DNA of 64,000 nt from Ardenticatenaceae bacterium (lineage in GTDB: Bacteria > Chloroflexota > Anaerolineae > Promineifilales > Promineifilaceae): assembly GCA_020634495.1 (NCBI GenBank), contig JACKBR010000004.1:1-64000 (forward strand), read 5' to 3'. Below the pieces are notes generated by a model that ran no database searches, was not told the DNA's origin, and saw only the letters and a program-made list of their open reading frames with translations. Shown one piece after another: positions 25,433 to 34,037 of the stretch; positions within the stretch are counted from its first letter, which is position 1, and each line of letters opens with the position of its first letter. The translations under genes and the position numbers were made by a program.

Positions 25433-26215
25433 GTGAATGTGGACGAGCAAGTGACCGGCAGCAATTTTGATACTGGTTTTGCCCGGTGGCAAGAATATCA
25501 GCAAGCGCCCTGGGGCAAACTGCGCTACCGGGTGGCGCAGGCGAATTTGCGCCAACATTTGCCGCCACCTCCAGCACATATTTTGGATTTGGGCGGCGGC
25601 AACGGGCTGGATGCAGTGCCGCTGGTGGAAATGGGGTATACGGCCGTTCTCATCGACTTCTCCCAGGAAATGATTGCCCAGGGACAAAAGCTGGCTGCCA
25701 AAACGCAAGTGAGCGACAAAATCAGCTTTCAGGTGGGGGATGCCACGCAGTTTGTAGCTGATGAAGAATTTGACATAATCCTGTGTCATAATTTACTGCA
25801 ATATGTGGCGGATGTTACGGCCGTTCTCAAAAACATCCACCAAAGCTTGCGACCCGGCGGCATCTTCTCCTTCATGATCACCAATCCCTACACCGAAACG
25901 CTGGCCTACGCCCTGCGCGATTACGACCTGGCGGCGGCGCAAGAAAATCTGAGCAAAAGTACAAAATACGTTGAGACATTCGACACCCACATCCAGCGCT
26001 ACAGCGATGACGAGCTGAAAACGATGCTGCACGCTTGCGGCTTTACGCTGCTGGAGCAGTACGGCATTCGCGCCATTTGCGACTTTATGGCTGACAATGA
26101 ACGCAAATTTGACCCTGATTTTTATGAGCAGTTAGAGCGGTTGGAAACGGCCGTTAGCAACAAATATCCCTACAAATTATTGGCACGCTTTTACCATTTT
26201 GTTTGCCAAAAATAA
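25433..26215 (+). CDS. SAM methyltransferase, CmoM/SmtA-like
   Basis: 260 residues, GTG start preceded by AAGGA. Motif I is ILDLGGGNGLDAVPLVEMG, motif II VLIDFSQEMIAQ, and the post-I strand FDIILCHNLLQYV; RPGGIFSFMITNPY is the usual motif III. These and the C-terminal FEQLE-like YEQLERLETAVSN region resemble CmoM, which methylates carboxymethoxyuridine in tRNA. General assignment is firm; the tRNA role is a guess from similarity in outline. Confidence 0.8.
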   Translation: MNVDEQVTGSNFDTGFARWQEYQQAPWGKLRYRVAQANLRQHLPPPPAHILDLGGGNGLDAVPLVEMGYTAVLIDFSQEMIAQGQKLAAKTQVSDKISFQVGDATQFVADEEFDIILCHNLLQYVADVTAVLKNIHQSLRPGGIFSFMITNPYTETLAYALRDYDLAAAQENLSKSTKYVETFDTHIQRYSDDELKTMLHACGFTLLEQYGIRAICDFMADNERKFDPDFYEQLERLETAVSNKYPYKLLARFYHFVCQK

Positions 26216-26266
26216 AAACCGTAAGCCGGATTGGCAATCCGGCCAACAACTACGAAGGAGCAGTAG

Positions 26267-26557
26267 ATGAATTATTACGTTCTGGTTTATCACTTGACTG
26301 ACGATTATTTGGAACGCCGGGGCACCTACCGCGCCGAGCATTTGCAGCTGGCCAAAGACGCCGAAACGCGAGGCGAACTGGTGCTGGGCGGCGCGTACAG
26401 CGACCCAGCGGATACTGCTTTGCTGGTGTGGCGTGTTGAGGATACGGCCGTTGTCGAAAACTTTGTCAGCAACGACCCGTACGTCAAAAATGGCCTGATT
26501 GCCCGTTGGGAAATACGGCCGTGGACCGTCGTCATCGGCACCGCCTACGAAAAATAA
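26267..26557 (+). CDS. YciI-like protein
   Basis: 96 residues of ferredoxin-like fold: YYVLVYHLTDDYLERRGTYR, HLQLAKDAETRGELVLGGAY, then VENFVSNDPYVKNGLIARWE. The DPYV and preceding positions match YciI/muconolactone-isomerase-like proteins, where a His-Asp pair is usual (RAEHLQLA supplies the His). Often seen with catabolic operons. Function unknown; possibly a lyase or chlorohydrolase-type enzyme. Confidence 0.85.
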   Translation: MNYYVLVYHLTDDYLERRGTYRAEHLQLAKDAETRGELVLGGAYSDPADTALLVWRVEDTAVVENFVSNDPYVKNGLIARWEIRPWTVVIGTAYEK

Positions 26558-26678
26558 CTATCCGCAGATTACGCAGATTAACGCAGATTTTTCTCTCTTT
26601 TCTCTGTGAAACTCCAAGCAACCGATAGGTTGCCCTACTCTGCGCAACTCTGTGTTCCTTTTCTTTTAGGAGAACAAA
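26558..26678. repeat. Dispersed repeat (CGCAGATTACGCAGATTAACGC)
   Basis: ATCCGCAGATTACGCAGATT followed by TCTCTGTGAAACTCC and CTCTGTGTTCC units; similar pieces lie at 4040, 21640, 29400, 38395 and 50370. The last 20 bp (TTTTAGGAGAACAAA) provide the ribosome site for the next gene. Confidence 0.65.
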
Positions 26679-28352
26679 ATGAGCGAAAAACAAACCATCA
26701 ACTTACTCACCAACGCCAAATGGTATGACCTCACCCAGGCTTTGAGCATTTTTACCCCGCCGTGGCCCGGTGAAATGCCGCTGCAAGTTCACTTTTTTAA
26801 GCGGCTCACCGGTTCCTGGGGTGGCGGGCAGGGAGCCAATGGCCAGCTTATCGAGTGGAGCAACAACACCGGCACCCACCTTGTTGGCCCACGAGCCTTC
26901 CACTCCGGGGCCAAAGCCATCGCCGACATCCCGCTGGCCGACTTGTGCGGCGAGGGCGTGATTGTGGACATTTCTGATGCGGTGTCCGATTATTCGCTCT
27001 ACACGCCGGAGATGATTACCGAGCGAGCCGAGGTGAAAGAAGGCGACATCCTCATCATCAACACCGGCTACCACAAGCACACCTTCGATCAGCCCGACAC
27101 GCCCAACGCCAACGCCCAGGGCGGCATCGAAAACAAGGAGTTTGGCTATTACGTGCGCCATCCGGGGCCGTCGCCGGAATTTTTCCAGTGGGCGCTGGAG
27201 ATGAAGCTGAAGCTCATCGGTGTGGACTGCGGCAGCGCGGAACATCCGATGAACACCAGCATCCGCTACCAGCACGCCCGCGAATTTGAGAAGGCAGAGG
27301 CAAAGCTGCAAGAAACCTATGGAAAAAGCTGGGATGAGATGTTTCCACCAGAGGAATATCATGCGCTGTCGCATATCACCATGCCCAAGGCCGGGCTGCT
27401 GCTGGCCGAATCGCTGGGTGGGCAAATTGACGCGCTGAGCAACCAGCGGGCCTGGATCATGATCGGGGCAATTCCGTTTATGGAGGTGGAGTCGGCCTGG
27501 GCGCGGGTGGCGGCGTTGCAAGCGCCAGACGGCATGAGCAACGACAATTTTTTCGCCGCCATGCGTGACACCACGATACTGGACATGACGCTGCCCTTCA
27601 GCGTGCAGACGCCGCAGTGGGCCAATTATGAACCGCTGAGCGTGAAGTACACCAAGCGGGTTGGCGGGCAAAACTTTGGCCTGGGGCGCAACAACGCCCA
27701 CTGCCGGGCCAGCTTCCATCTGGCCACACACATGGATGGCGAGAAGCATTTTCACGCCGCCGGGCGCACCATCGGGCAGATGCCGTTTGCGCATTGGTTT
27801 GGCCCTGGAGTGATTGTGGATATTTCGGACACGGTGAGCAATTCTAGCGTCTACACGCCGGCGATGATTGAAGAGCGGGTGGACGTGCAGCAGGGCGACA
27901 TCCTCATTATCAAGACGGGCTATTACCAATATGGCTGGAACAGCCCAGATTCAGACGAGTTCCGCTACATGATCAAACATCCAGGGCCGTCACCGGACTT
28001 TGCGGATTGGTGTTTGGCGAAGGAAATTAAATGGCTGGGGATTGATTGCGTGGCGATGGAGCATCCGATGAACACTATCCAGCGCATCTGGCACCCCAAA
28101 ACGTTTGCCGAGGCCAACCAGAAGCTGATTGACCAGTACGGCAAGGATTGGGATGAGATGTATCCGCTGGACAAGTTTTACCAGGATATGCACCTGAATT
28201 TGTTTAACAAGGGCATTGTTCATGCAGAAAATTTGGGTGGTGATATTGCTGGGGCGGGAAACGGCCGTTACTTCATCGCCGCCTTCATTCAAAAAGGGAT
28301 GGAACTGGCTTCCTGCTGGGGCAGATTTATTGCATTTCGTGAAGCAAGATAA
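26679..28352 (+). CDS. Tandem cyclase-family protein (two kynurenine-formamidase-like domains)
   Basis: 557 residues, twice the usual size. Two cyclase (PF04199-type) domains: residues ~15-280 and ~290-550, each with GVIVDISDxVS, EGDILIINTGYH or QGDILIIKTGYY, and the closing VDCGSAEHPMNT or IDCVAMEHPMNT. The metal motif H-x-G-T-H-x-D-x-x-x-H is intact in the second domain (HLATHMDGEKHFH) but altered in the first (NNTGTHLVGPRAFH: first His and Asp lost). So the C-terminal half is the likely catalyst. These enzymes hydrolyse cyclic amides or formamides. Sits downstream of FdrA/DUF1116 and YciI and may belong to that pathway. Confidence 0.88.
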   Translation: MSEKQTINLLTNAKWYDLTQALSIFTPPWPGEMPLQVHFFKRLTGSWGGGQGANGQLIEWSNNTGTHLVGPRAFHSGAKAIADIPLADLCGEGVIVDISDAVSDYSLYTPEMITERAEVKEGDILIINTGYHKHTFDQPDTPNANAQGGIENKEFGYYVRHPGPSPEFFQWALEMKLKLIGVDCGSAEHPMNTSIRYQHAREFEKAEAKLQETYGKSWDEMFPPEEYHALSHITMPKAGLLLAESLGGQIDALSNQRAWIMIGAIPFMEVESAWARVAALQAPDGMSNDNFFAAMRDTTILDMTLPFSVQTPQWANYEPLSVKYTKRVGGQNFGLGRNNAHCRASFHLATHMDGEKHFHAAGRTIGQMPFAHWFGPGVIVDISDTVSNSSVYTPAMIEERVDVQQGDILIIKTGYYQYGWNSPDSDEFRYMIKHPGPSPDFADWCLAKEIKWLGIDCVAMEHPMNTIQRIWHPKTFAEANQKLIDQYGKDWDEMYPLDKFYQDMHLNLFNKGIVHAENLGGDIAGAGNGRYFIAAFIQKGMELASCWGRFIAFREAR

Positions 28353-28376
28353 AAAGAAGGAGATTGGATAAGAATC

Positions 28377-29282
28377 ATGGTTACGCACACAGAAGAAGCT
28401 TTTGTAGAAGCAAACGGCATTCGGCTTTGTTATGATACTTTTGGCAGCAGCAGCAACCCGCCCCTGGTCTTGATCATGGGTTTGGGTGCCCAAATGATTA
28501 GCTGGCCTGATGGCTTTTGCGCCAAGCTGGCTGAGCAGGGATTTTGGGTTATTCGTTTTGATAATCGAGACATTGGCCGCTCAACCCGCTTTGACGAGGC
28601 TGGCGTACCCAATGTGATGGCCGTGATTATGGCTGCCATGCAAGGGCAGTCAGCCCCTGTGCCTTATTTGTTGAAGGATTTGGCTAAGGACAGTGTGGGC
28701 TTTTTGGATGCACTGGGAATTGCAAAAGCGCACATTGTGGGTGCGTCCATGGGGGGGATGATTACCCAGGAAATTCTGATTCATTATCCTGAGCGCGTGC
28801 TGACCGCCACTTCTATTATGTCAACAACTGGCGATCTTTCGCTGCCGCAAGCCAAGCCGGAGGTGGCTGCCATCTTGATGACGCCTGCCCCTTTGGAACG
28901 GGACAAATACATTGATCATTCTGTGGGAACCTGGCGGATTTTAAGCGGCGATGTATTTCCTTATCACGAAGCTGAGGTGCGCCAAAATTTGGCGCGTGCT
29001 TATGATCGCGGTTTGAGCCCGGCGGGAATGGCCCGGCAGCTGGCTGCAATTTATGCTTCGGGCAGCCGTCGTGCCGGTTTGCAGCAGGTGAATGTGCCCA
29101 CGTTGGTAATTCATGGGGATATTGATCCTTTGGTGCCGGTGGCTGGGGGGAAGGATACGGCCGTACACATTCCCAACGCCGAATTGATGATCATCGAAGG
29201 CATGGGGCACAGTTTACCCCTTGAAGCCTGGCCGCAAATCATTAACGGTATTGCCAATCATGCCAAACAGGTTGGTGCGTGA
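28377..29282 (+). CDS. Alpha/beta hydrolase
   Basis: 301 residues. Canonical fold with oxyanion HG-like strand LVLIMGLGAQMISW, nucleophile elbow GASMGGMITQ (Ser), acid in VIHGDIDPLVPV (Asp) and base in EGMGHSLPLE (His). Opening FVEANGIRLCYDTFG is typical of esterases/epoxide-hydrolase relatives. Separated by 24 bp from the cyclase gene and preceded by AAGAAGGAG, so likely the same operon. Substrate unknown. Confidence 0.9.
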   Translation: MVTHTEEAFVEANGIRLCYDTFGSSSNPPLVLIMGLGAQMISWPDGFCAKLAEQGFWVIRFDNRDIGRSTRFDEAGVPNVMAVIMAAMQGQSAPVPYLLKDLAKDSVGFLDALGIAKAHIVGASMGGMITQEILIHYPERVLTATSIMSTTGDLSLPQAKPEVAAILMTPAPLERDKYIDHSVGTWRILSGDVFPYHEAEVRQNLARAYDRGLSPAGMARQLAAIYASGSRRAGLQQVNVPTLVIHGDIDPLVPVAGGKDTAVHIPNAELMIIEGMGHSLPLEAWPQIINGIANHAKQVGA

Positions 29283-29532
29283 TGGGTAGAGATTGGATCA
29301 ATTTGCTCTGAAAAGTAAGGCAAGCCACAAATCGATCCAATCTCCTTCGAAAATAATTTAACCGCGGAGAACGCGGAGAACGCAGAGAAAAATTTGGTAA
29401 ATCTGCGCAATCTGCTGATTTTCATTCATGGTGGTCAACGACAGTCGGTGTCGTCTCCTCTGAAAATAATTTAACCGCAGAGAACGCGGAGAACGCAGAG
29501 AAAAATCTGGTAACTCTGCGAAATCTTTTGCC
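29283..29532. repeat. Two direct copies of a ~90 bp dispersed repeat
   Basis: AAATAATTTAACCGCGGAGA with GAACGCAGAGAAAAATTTGG occurs at 29350-29410 and again at 29463-29520 (AAATAATTTAACCGCAGAGA). Between them lies ATTCATGGTGGTCAACGACA, also seen inverted at 50323. The gap between convergent genes holds no coding frame. Confidence 0.75.
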
Positions 29533-30705
29533 TTACGGGATGGCGAACTCGGTAATGTTCAATATGCCCGAAATATTGTCATTGGCTGAAAAGCTGCCTA
29601 TCCAAATATCGTACTGGCCAGATACGGCCGTATCCAAATGAATACCAGGGTTCACCCCAGCAAAGTCATCGTTGCAGTACCAGTTGCCCACGGGATCGTT
29701 GATGATGAGCGTCGTGTCGTCGCCACTGAAGTCGGGGATGAACATGAAGTTGAGCGCGTCCCCGCTGCCTGACCAAAAGAGGCGGAAATCTGGGGCGGCG
29801 GTGGCGTATCCGGTGCAGCCGAAGCCATTGTTTAGATAAGAGACATCCACATCACCACCGCTGGTAAGGCTGATTTCTTTGGGGTCTGGAAAAAATCCGA
29901 ATGCTAGTGATGTGGAACCGAAGTTAGGTTCCAGGGAGGGGTCTAGTCCGGCATTTGGGGGATTGGAAAGTTCTGAAATGTTGAGCTGTCCAGAAATATT
30001 GTCATTGGCTGAGTAGCTGCCAATCCAAATGTCGTACTGGCCAGATACGGCCGTATTAAAGCGAATGCCAGGATTGACGCCCGCAAAATCATCGTTGCAG
30101 TACCAATTTCCGTTAGGATCATTGATGATAAGCGTTGTGTCGTCGCCGACAGAGTTGGCGTTGAACATGAAGCTTAACTCGCCGCCATTTCCTGACCAAA
30201 TGAGACGAAAATCGGGCGCGGCGGTGGCATAGCCAGTGCAGCCAAAGCCATTCAGGTAGGAGACATCGACACCACCCCCGCTGGTGAGACTGATGATAGT
30301 TGGATCAGGCAAGAATCCAGCTAATAACGACGTAGAACCGAAGTTGGGCGGCAAAAGGGCGCTGAGTGTTGGTCTTGGCGGCACGGGTGTGGGGGGAATC
30401 CGTGTGGCGGTGGCCGTGGGCGGCGGCGCTGTGGCTGTGGCGGTAGGGGGCACCGAGGTGGCCGTTGAAGTTGGGGTTGCTGTCGCGGTGGCGGTTGGGA
30501 TGAAGGTTGGCGTTACGGCAGCGGTGGCCAGGGCGGCTTGCTGGGTTGCGGCGGCGTCGCGTGCTTCAATTGTTTGCTGTACGGCCGTACTCTGAACAGC
30601 CACCTCATCAGTCCTGACGCTATTGCATCCTGTGAATACCAAAACAAGCAGTAGCAAATAGTGCATCTGGTTCAATAATGTTGCTTTCGTTGTTGGTTTT
30701 GACAT
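29533..30705 (-). CDS. PT-rich lipoprotein with two near-identical beta domains
   Basis: 390 residues. Signal peptide with lipobox VFTGCN; alternative start at Met14. Then a Thr/Pro/Ala-rich spacer (residues ~60-115) and two tandem ~125-residue domains, each LPPNFGSTSL / LEPNFGSTSL, SGGGVDVSYL, GCTGYATAAPDFRL, DDTTLIINDPNGNWYCNDDF and GQYDIWIGSYSANDN. The Asp-rich turns suggest calcium binding as in PPC-type prepeptidase domains. Surface-anchored binding protein of unknown ligand. The repeats are about 80 percent identical by eye, indicating recent duplication. Confidence 0.75.
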   Translation of the reverse strand: MSKPTTKATLLNQMHYLLLLVLVFTGCNSVRTDEVAVQSTAVQQTIEARDAAATQQAALATAAVTPTFIPTATATATPTSTATSVPPTATATAPPPTATATRIPPTPVPPRPTLSALLPPNFGSTSLLAGFLPDPTIISLTSGGGVDVSYLNGFGCTGYATAAPDFRLIWSGNGGELSFMFNANSVGDDTTLIINDPNGNWYCNDDFAGVNPGIRFNTAVSGQYDIWIGSYSANDNISGQLNISELSNPPNAGLDPSLEPNFGSTSLAFGFFPDPKEISLTSGGDVDVSYLNNGFGCTGYATAAPDFRLFWSGSGDALNFMFIPDFSGDDTTLIINDPVGNWYCNDDFAGVNPGIHLDTAVSGQYDIWIGSFSANDNISGILNITEFAIP

Positions 30706-30726
30706 TTGTTCCTCCTGAATGGATGA

Positions 30727-30933
30727 TTATAAATTTTTACTTAATTGGTTTTCTAAAAAGGAAACCAGCTCCTGAAAGCTGGCAAAGCCATACTCGCCAT
30801 TGGTGATTGTGTTGATGAGCGTGAAGCGCCAAACGGCCTCATCTTTACCCACAGCAGGCTCCTGCCAAAAGCGCAAGACGTACGCCTGGTAATGGGGTAG
30901 TTTGGTAAATTGAGCATTTTTGGACTTACGCAC
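30727..30933 (-). CDS. Small conserved-looking protein (68 aa)
   Basis: Sequence pattern YQAYVLRFWQEPAVG, WRFTLINTITNGEYGFASF then FQELVSFLENQL. Similar short reading frames are common in Chloroflexota near BTAD regulators and surface proteins, from general knowledge; no function is known. It starts 175 bp from the divergent AfsR-like gene, so both may share a control region. Confidence 0.6.
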   Translation of the reverse strand: MRKSKNAQFTKLPHYQAYVLRFWQEPAVGKDEAVWRFTLINTITNGEYGFASFQELVSFLENQLSKNL

Positions 30934-31108
30934 GCTTGTCGCCTTATAATGGAGAGAGCAGGAAAGTAAACTCTCGCTTTTATCCTCAGAGTTGTCTGTT
31001 TTATCGAACTGGTGCCAACAGTGTATGTTGCTACCGCTAATCTATCGTTTCTGGCCACAGCGTTTGTAAGTAACGTTTTAGCTTATTCATCACAGCAGGA
31101 AGTGACCC

Positions 31109-34036
31109 ATGAGCCGCCTGGAGTTAACGACTTTTGGGGTGCCGCACATTCGCATAGACGGCCGTATCATTGAATCGTTATCGGCTCGAAAGGCGCAGGC
31201 ACTGTTGATTTACCTGGCAATTACGCGCCAGCAGCATTCGCGGCAGGCGCTGGCGGGGCTGCTGTGGGGGGAGATGTCCGAGGAAAAGGCGCGTCGTAAT
31301 TTGCGCGTGACGCTTACCCGCATTCGTGTCCCGCTTGAAAAACATCTCATCATCAGACGCCGCTCTTTGCGCATGAATGATGTGGATGATGTCTGGTTGG
31401 ACGCGGCTGAGTTTGAAACCTGCCTGGCCACAGCAACCCCCACGCTAGAACAACTGCAACGAGCAGCCGCCCTGTACCAGGGTCACTTTTTAGATGATTT
31501 TGTGCTGCGCGATGCCCCGTTGTTTGAGGAATGGATACGGCCGTTGCAAGAACGCTACCGGCAGATGGCCATGGAAGCCATTTACCGCCTGGCCAAATAC
31601 CACACAGAGCAAAAGCAGTACAGCGTCGCCATCACCTTTGCCAATCGCCTGCTGCTGCTGGAGCCGTGGATGGAAGAAGCGCACCGGCAGCTCATGCTGC
31701 TGCTGGCCCTCAGCGGGCAGCGCAGCGCGGCCCTCACGCAATATGATTCATGCCGCAATATGCTGCTGGAGGAACTGGGCGTAGAGCCAACGGCCGCCAC
31801 CATCGCCCTGTACGAACAAATTCTTCGCGAAGAAATTCAGCCAGATACCCAGCCAATTGCCATCGAAACCAGGACACCACCACGGGCAGCGCCAATTCAG
31901 ATTCCGGCGGCGGTGAAGCACTTTGTCGGCCGGTCAACAGAAGCAGCCGCGATTGAAAAAACGCTGTGTGCTGCGGACAGTTTGCCCGTGCAGGCCCTGG
32001 TGGGGATGGGGGGCATTGGCAAATCTTCGCTGGCGATTCAGCTGGCGCGTGTGGTGCAAAAAGCGTTCCCTGACGGGGTTTTGTGGGCCGATGCCACCAG
32101 CAGCGAACCGATGGCCATTTTAGAAAGCTGGGCCGCTGCCTATGGCTATGACTTCACCCGCATTGCCGATTTGGAGGGCATGGCCGCAGCTTTTCGTGGT
32201 GTGTTGGCCGAAAAACGGGCGCTGATTGTGCTGGATGACGTTAGAAGTGTGTCGCGCATACGGCCGTTGCTGCCCGGCGGTGAACAATGCAAGGTGCTGC
32301 TCACCACGCGAGACCAGGATTTGGCTCGCGCCCTCAATGCCCAGGTGTGGCCCCTGCGCGAACTATCACCGGAAAACGGCCGTTTACTGCTCAGCACCAT
32401 TCTGGGTCAAAGTCGTGTTGCCAACGAAACAGACGCTGCCGATGAAATTTGCACGCTGCTGCAAAACTTGCCCCTGGCCCTGGAAATTACGGCGCAGCGG
32501 CTCAAGTCTCGCCCCCGGCGGCAGCTGGCCGAAATGGCCCAGCGCCTGCGCGACGAAACACAGCGGCTGTCGCTGCTCAAAATTAGCGACCGCGAGGTGC
32601 GGGTTTCGTTTGCCGTTAGCTGGGGGGCGCTGGATGCGGCGCGGCAGCGGGTTTTTGCGCTGATTGGGTTGTTTAACGGCCGTTCCTTCACTGCCGAAGC
32701 CATGGCCCACATTGCCAAAATGGATCGCTTTCCGCTGGAGGATCGCTTATTTGATCTGGTGAATCTGTCGCTGCTGCGCGAGGAAGACGGGCGACGCTAC
32801 CGCCAGCACCCCTTGCTGGCCGATTTTGCCCGTGAGCAGTTGGGGGAAGATGTGGGGGAGGGATACGGCCGTTTTGCCACTTACTACCTCCACTTTGCCC
32901 AACAAAACCAGCACGACTACGACGCCCTCCGCCCTGAGTGGGACAATCTCATGGCGGCCATGGAAGCCGCCCACACTCACCAGCTCTGGCAAACCGTCAT
33001 CGACTTCGCCGACGCCCTCCACGACGCCTGGTTTACACGCGGCCGTTTTACCCAGGCTAGGCGAGGGCTGCAATGGGCTTACGAAAGCGCACAGTCACAA
33101 AACAATTTACATAGCGTCGCTAAATTTCTGCTGCTTAAAGGGCAAGCCAGTATCAAGCAAAGCGATTATGAAATTGCCAAAGATACACTGACCCAAAGTT
33201 TGCAGCTATATGAAAATGAACTGACAGACAAATCTGGCATCGTTGCCGTCAAGTATGAACTGGCAGAAATCGCAGTTGAACAAGCTCATTTCCAGGTAGC
33301 AAAAGACTTGCTTGAAACGTGCTTCATTATTTGCCAAGAACATCAAACAGGCACCATCAGCATTGCCGATGTGCTCTATAAGTTAGCTGATGTTGAATAT
33401 GCCCAAGGAACCACACCAGAAGAAGATCAAAGCGCAAAGCAAAAACTATTAGAGGCACTGCAAATCTACGAAATAGAGGGTGACAAAGAAGGACTGGTAC
33501 GAACTCTGCGGAAATTGGCTACCATTGCAACCACTTCAGAGAAAGATTTTAGGCAAGCACAAACCTATATCGAGAATGCTTTACAAATTTGTACAAACCT
33601 CGCTGATAAACGCGAACATGGTTTACTGCTATACAATTTAGCTGGTATCAATCTGTACAGCCATCTTTATACCCATACAAACAGCTTAGACCAGGCTAGA
33701 AATCATGCAAAACAAAGTCTGAATATACAAATCATAACAGGCGATCAACGTTCCCAGGCCCAGGTGTATTGGTTGCTAAGTCGGATAGAACTGGCAAGCG
33801 AAAATTTTCACACTGCGATTGTGAATGGACAAGACGCCAAGCGGCTGGTGGACAGAATTCGTGACAATTCAGGCAGAATTTTTGTGCGCAAGCATTTAGC
33901 AGATGTTTTTCTATCAATGGAAAGATCAATGGATGCTTGTAAGGAATTGCAAGAAGCCTGCGATATTGCTGAATCCTCACAGCATCCATTGGTTAACTCA
34001 ATCCAAGAACAGTTACAAACGCTATCCTGTCAATAA
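31109..34036 (+). CDS. AfsR/SARP-like regulator (wHTH-BTAD, NB-ARC, TPR)
   Basis: 975 residues. Residues 1-90: OmpR-like winged helix of the SARP type (LELTTFGVPHIRIDGRII, RKAQALLIYLAIT). Residues 95-245: BTAD (LYQGHFLDDFVLRDAPLFEE; EAHRQLMLLLALSGQRSAAL). Residues ~265-560: NB-ARC STAND ATPase with P-loop ALVGMGGIGKSSLAIQLAR, Walker B ALIVLDDV and PLALEITAQRL (GLPL-like). Residues ~600-975: TPR array. Such STAND regulators are switched by ligand binding to the TPRs and activate nearby genes. From about base 33,100 on GC drops sharply and the octamer disappears, so the TPR part may have a different origin. Divergent from the 68-aa gene. Confidence 0.9.
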   Translation: MSRLELTTFGVPHIRIDGRIIESLSARKAQALLIYLAITRQQHSRQALAGLLWGEMSEEKARRNLRVTLTRIRVPLEKHLIIRRRSLRMNDVDDVWLDAAEFETCLATATPTLEQLQRAAALYQGHFLDDFVLRDAPLFEEWIRPLQERYRQMAMEAIYRLAKYHTEQKQYSVAITFANRLLLLEPWMEEAHRQLMLLLALSGQRSAALTQYDSCRNMLLEELGVEPTAATIALYEQILREEIQPDTQPIAIETRTPPRAAPIQIPAAVKHFVGRSTEAAAIEKTLCAADSLPVQALVGMGGIGKSSLAIQLARVVQKAFPDGVLWADATSSEPMAILESWAAAYGYDFTRIADLEGMAAAFRGVLAEKRALIVLDDVRSVSRIRPLLPGGEQCKVLLTTRDQDLARALNAQVWPLRELSPENGRLLLSTILGQSRVANETDAADEICTLLQNLPLALEITAQRLKSRPRRQLAEMAQRLRDETQRLSLLKISDREVRVSFAVSWGALDAARQRVFALIGLFNGRSFTAEAMAHIAKMDRFPLEDRLFDLVNLSLLREEDGRRYRQHPLLADFAREQLGEDVGEGYGRFATYYLHFAQQNQHDYDALRPEWDNLMAAMEAAHTHQLWQTVIDFADALHDAWFTRGRFTQARRGLQWAYESAQSQNNLHSVAKFLLLKGQASIKQSDYEIAKDTLTQSLQLYENELTDKSGIVAVKYELAEIAVEQAHFQVAKDLLETCFIICQEHQTGTISIADVLYKLADVEYAQGTTPEEDQSAKQKLLEALQIYEIEGDKEGLVRTLRKLATIATTSEKDFRQAQTYIENALQICTNLADKREHGLLLYNLAGINLYSHLYTHTNSLDQARNHAKQSLNIQIITGDQRSQAQVYWLLSRIELASENFHTAIVNGQDAKRLVDRIRDNSGRIFVRKHLADVFLSMERSMDACKELQEACDIAESSQHPLVNSIQEQLQTLSCQ

Positions 34037-34037
34037 T

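Noticed and set aside
26703..27929. 408-aa minus-strand frame opposite the cyclase gene
   Set aside because: Shadow of a GC-rich gene; composition rich in Arg/His/Gly and no motif.
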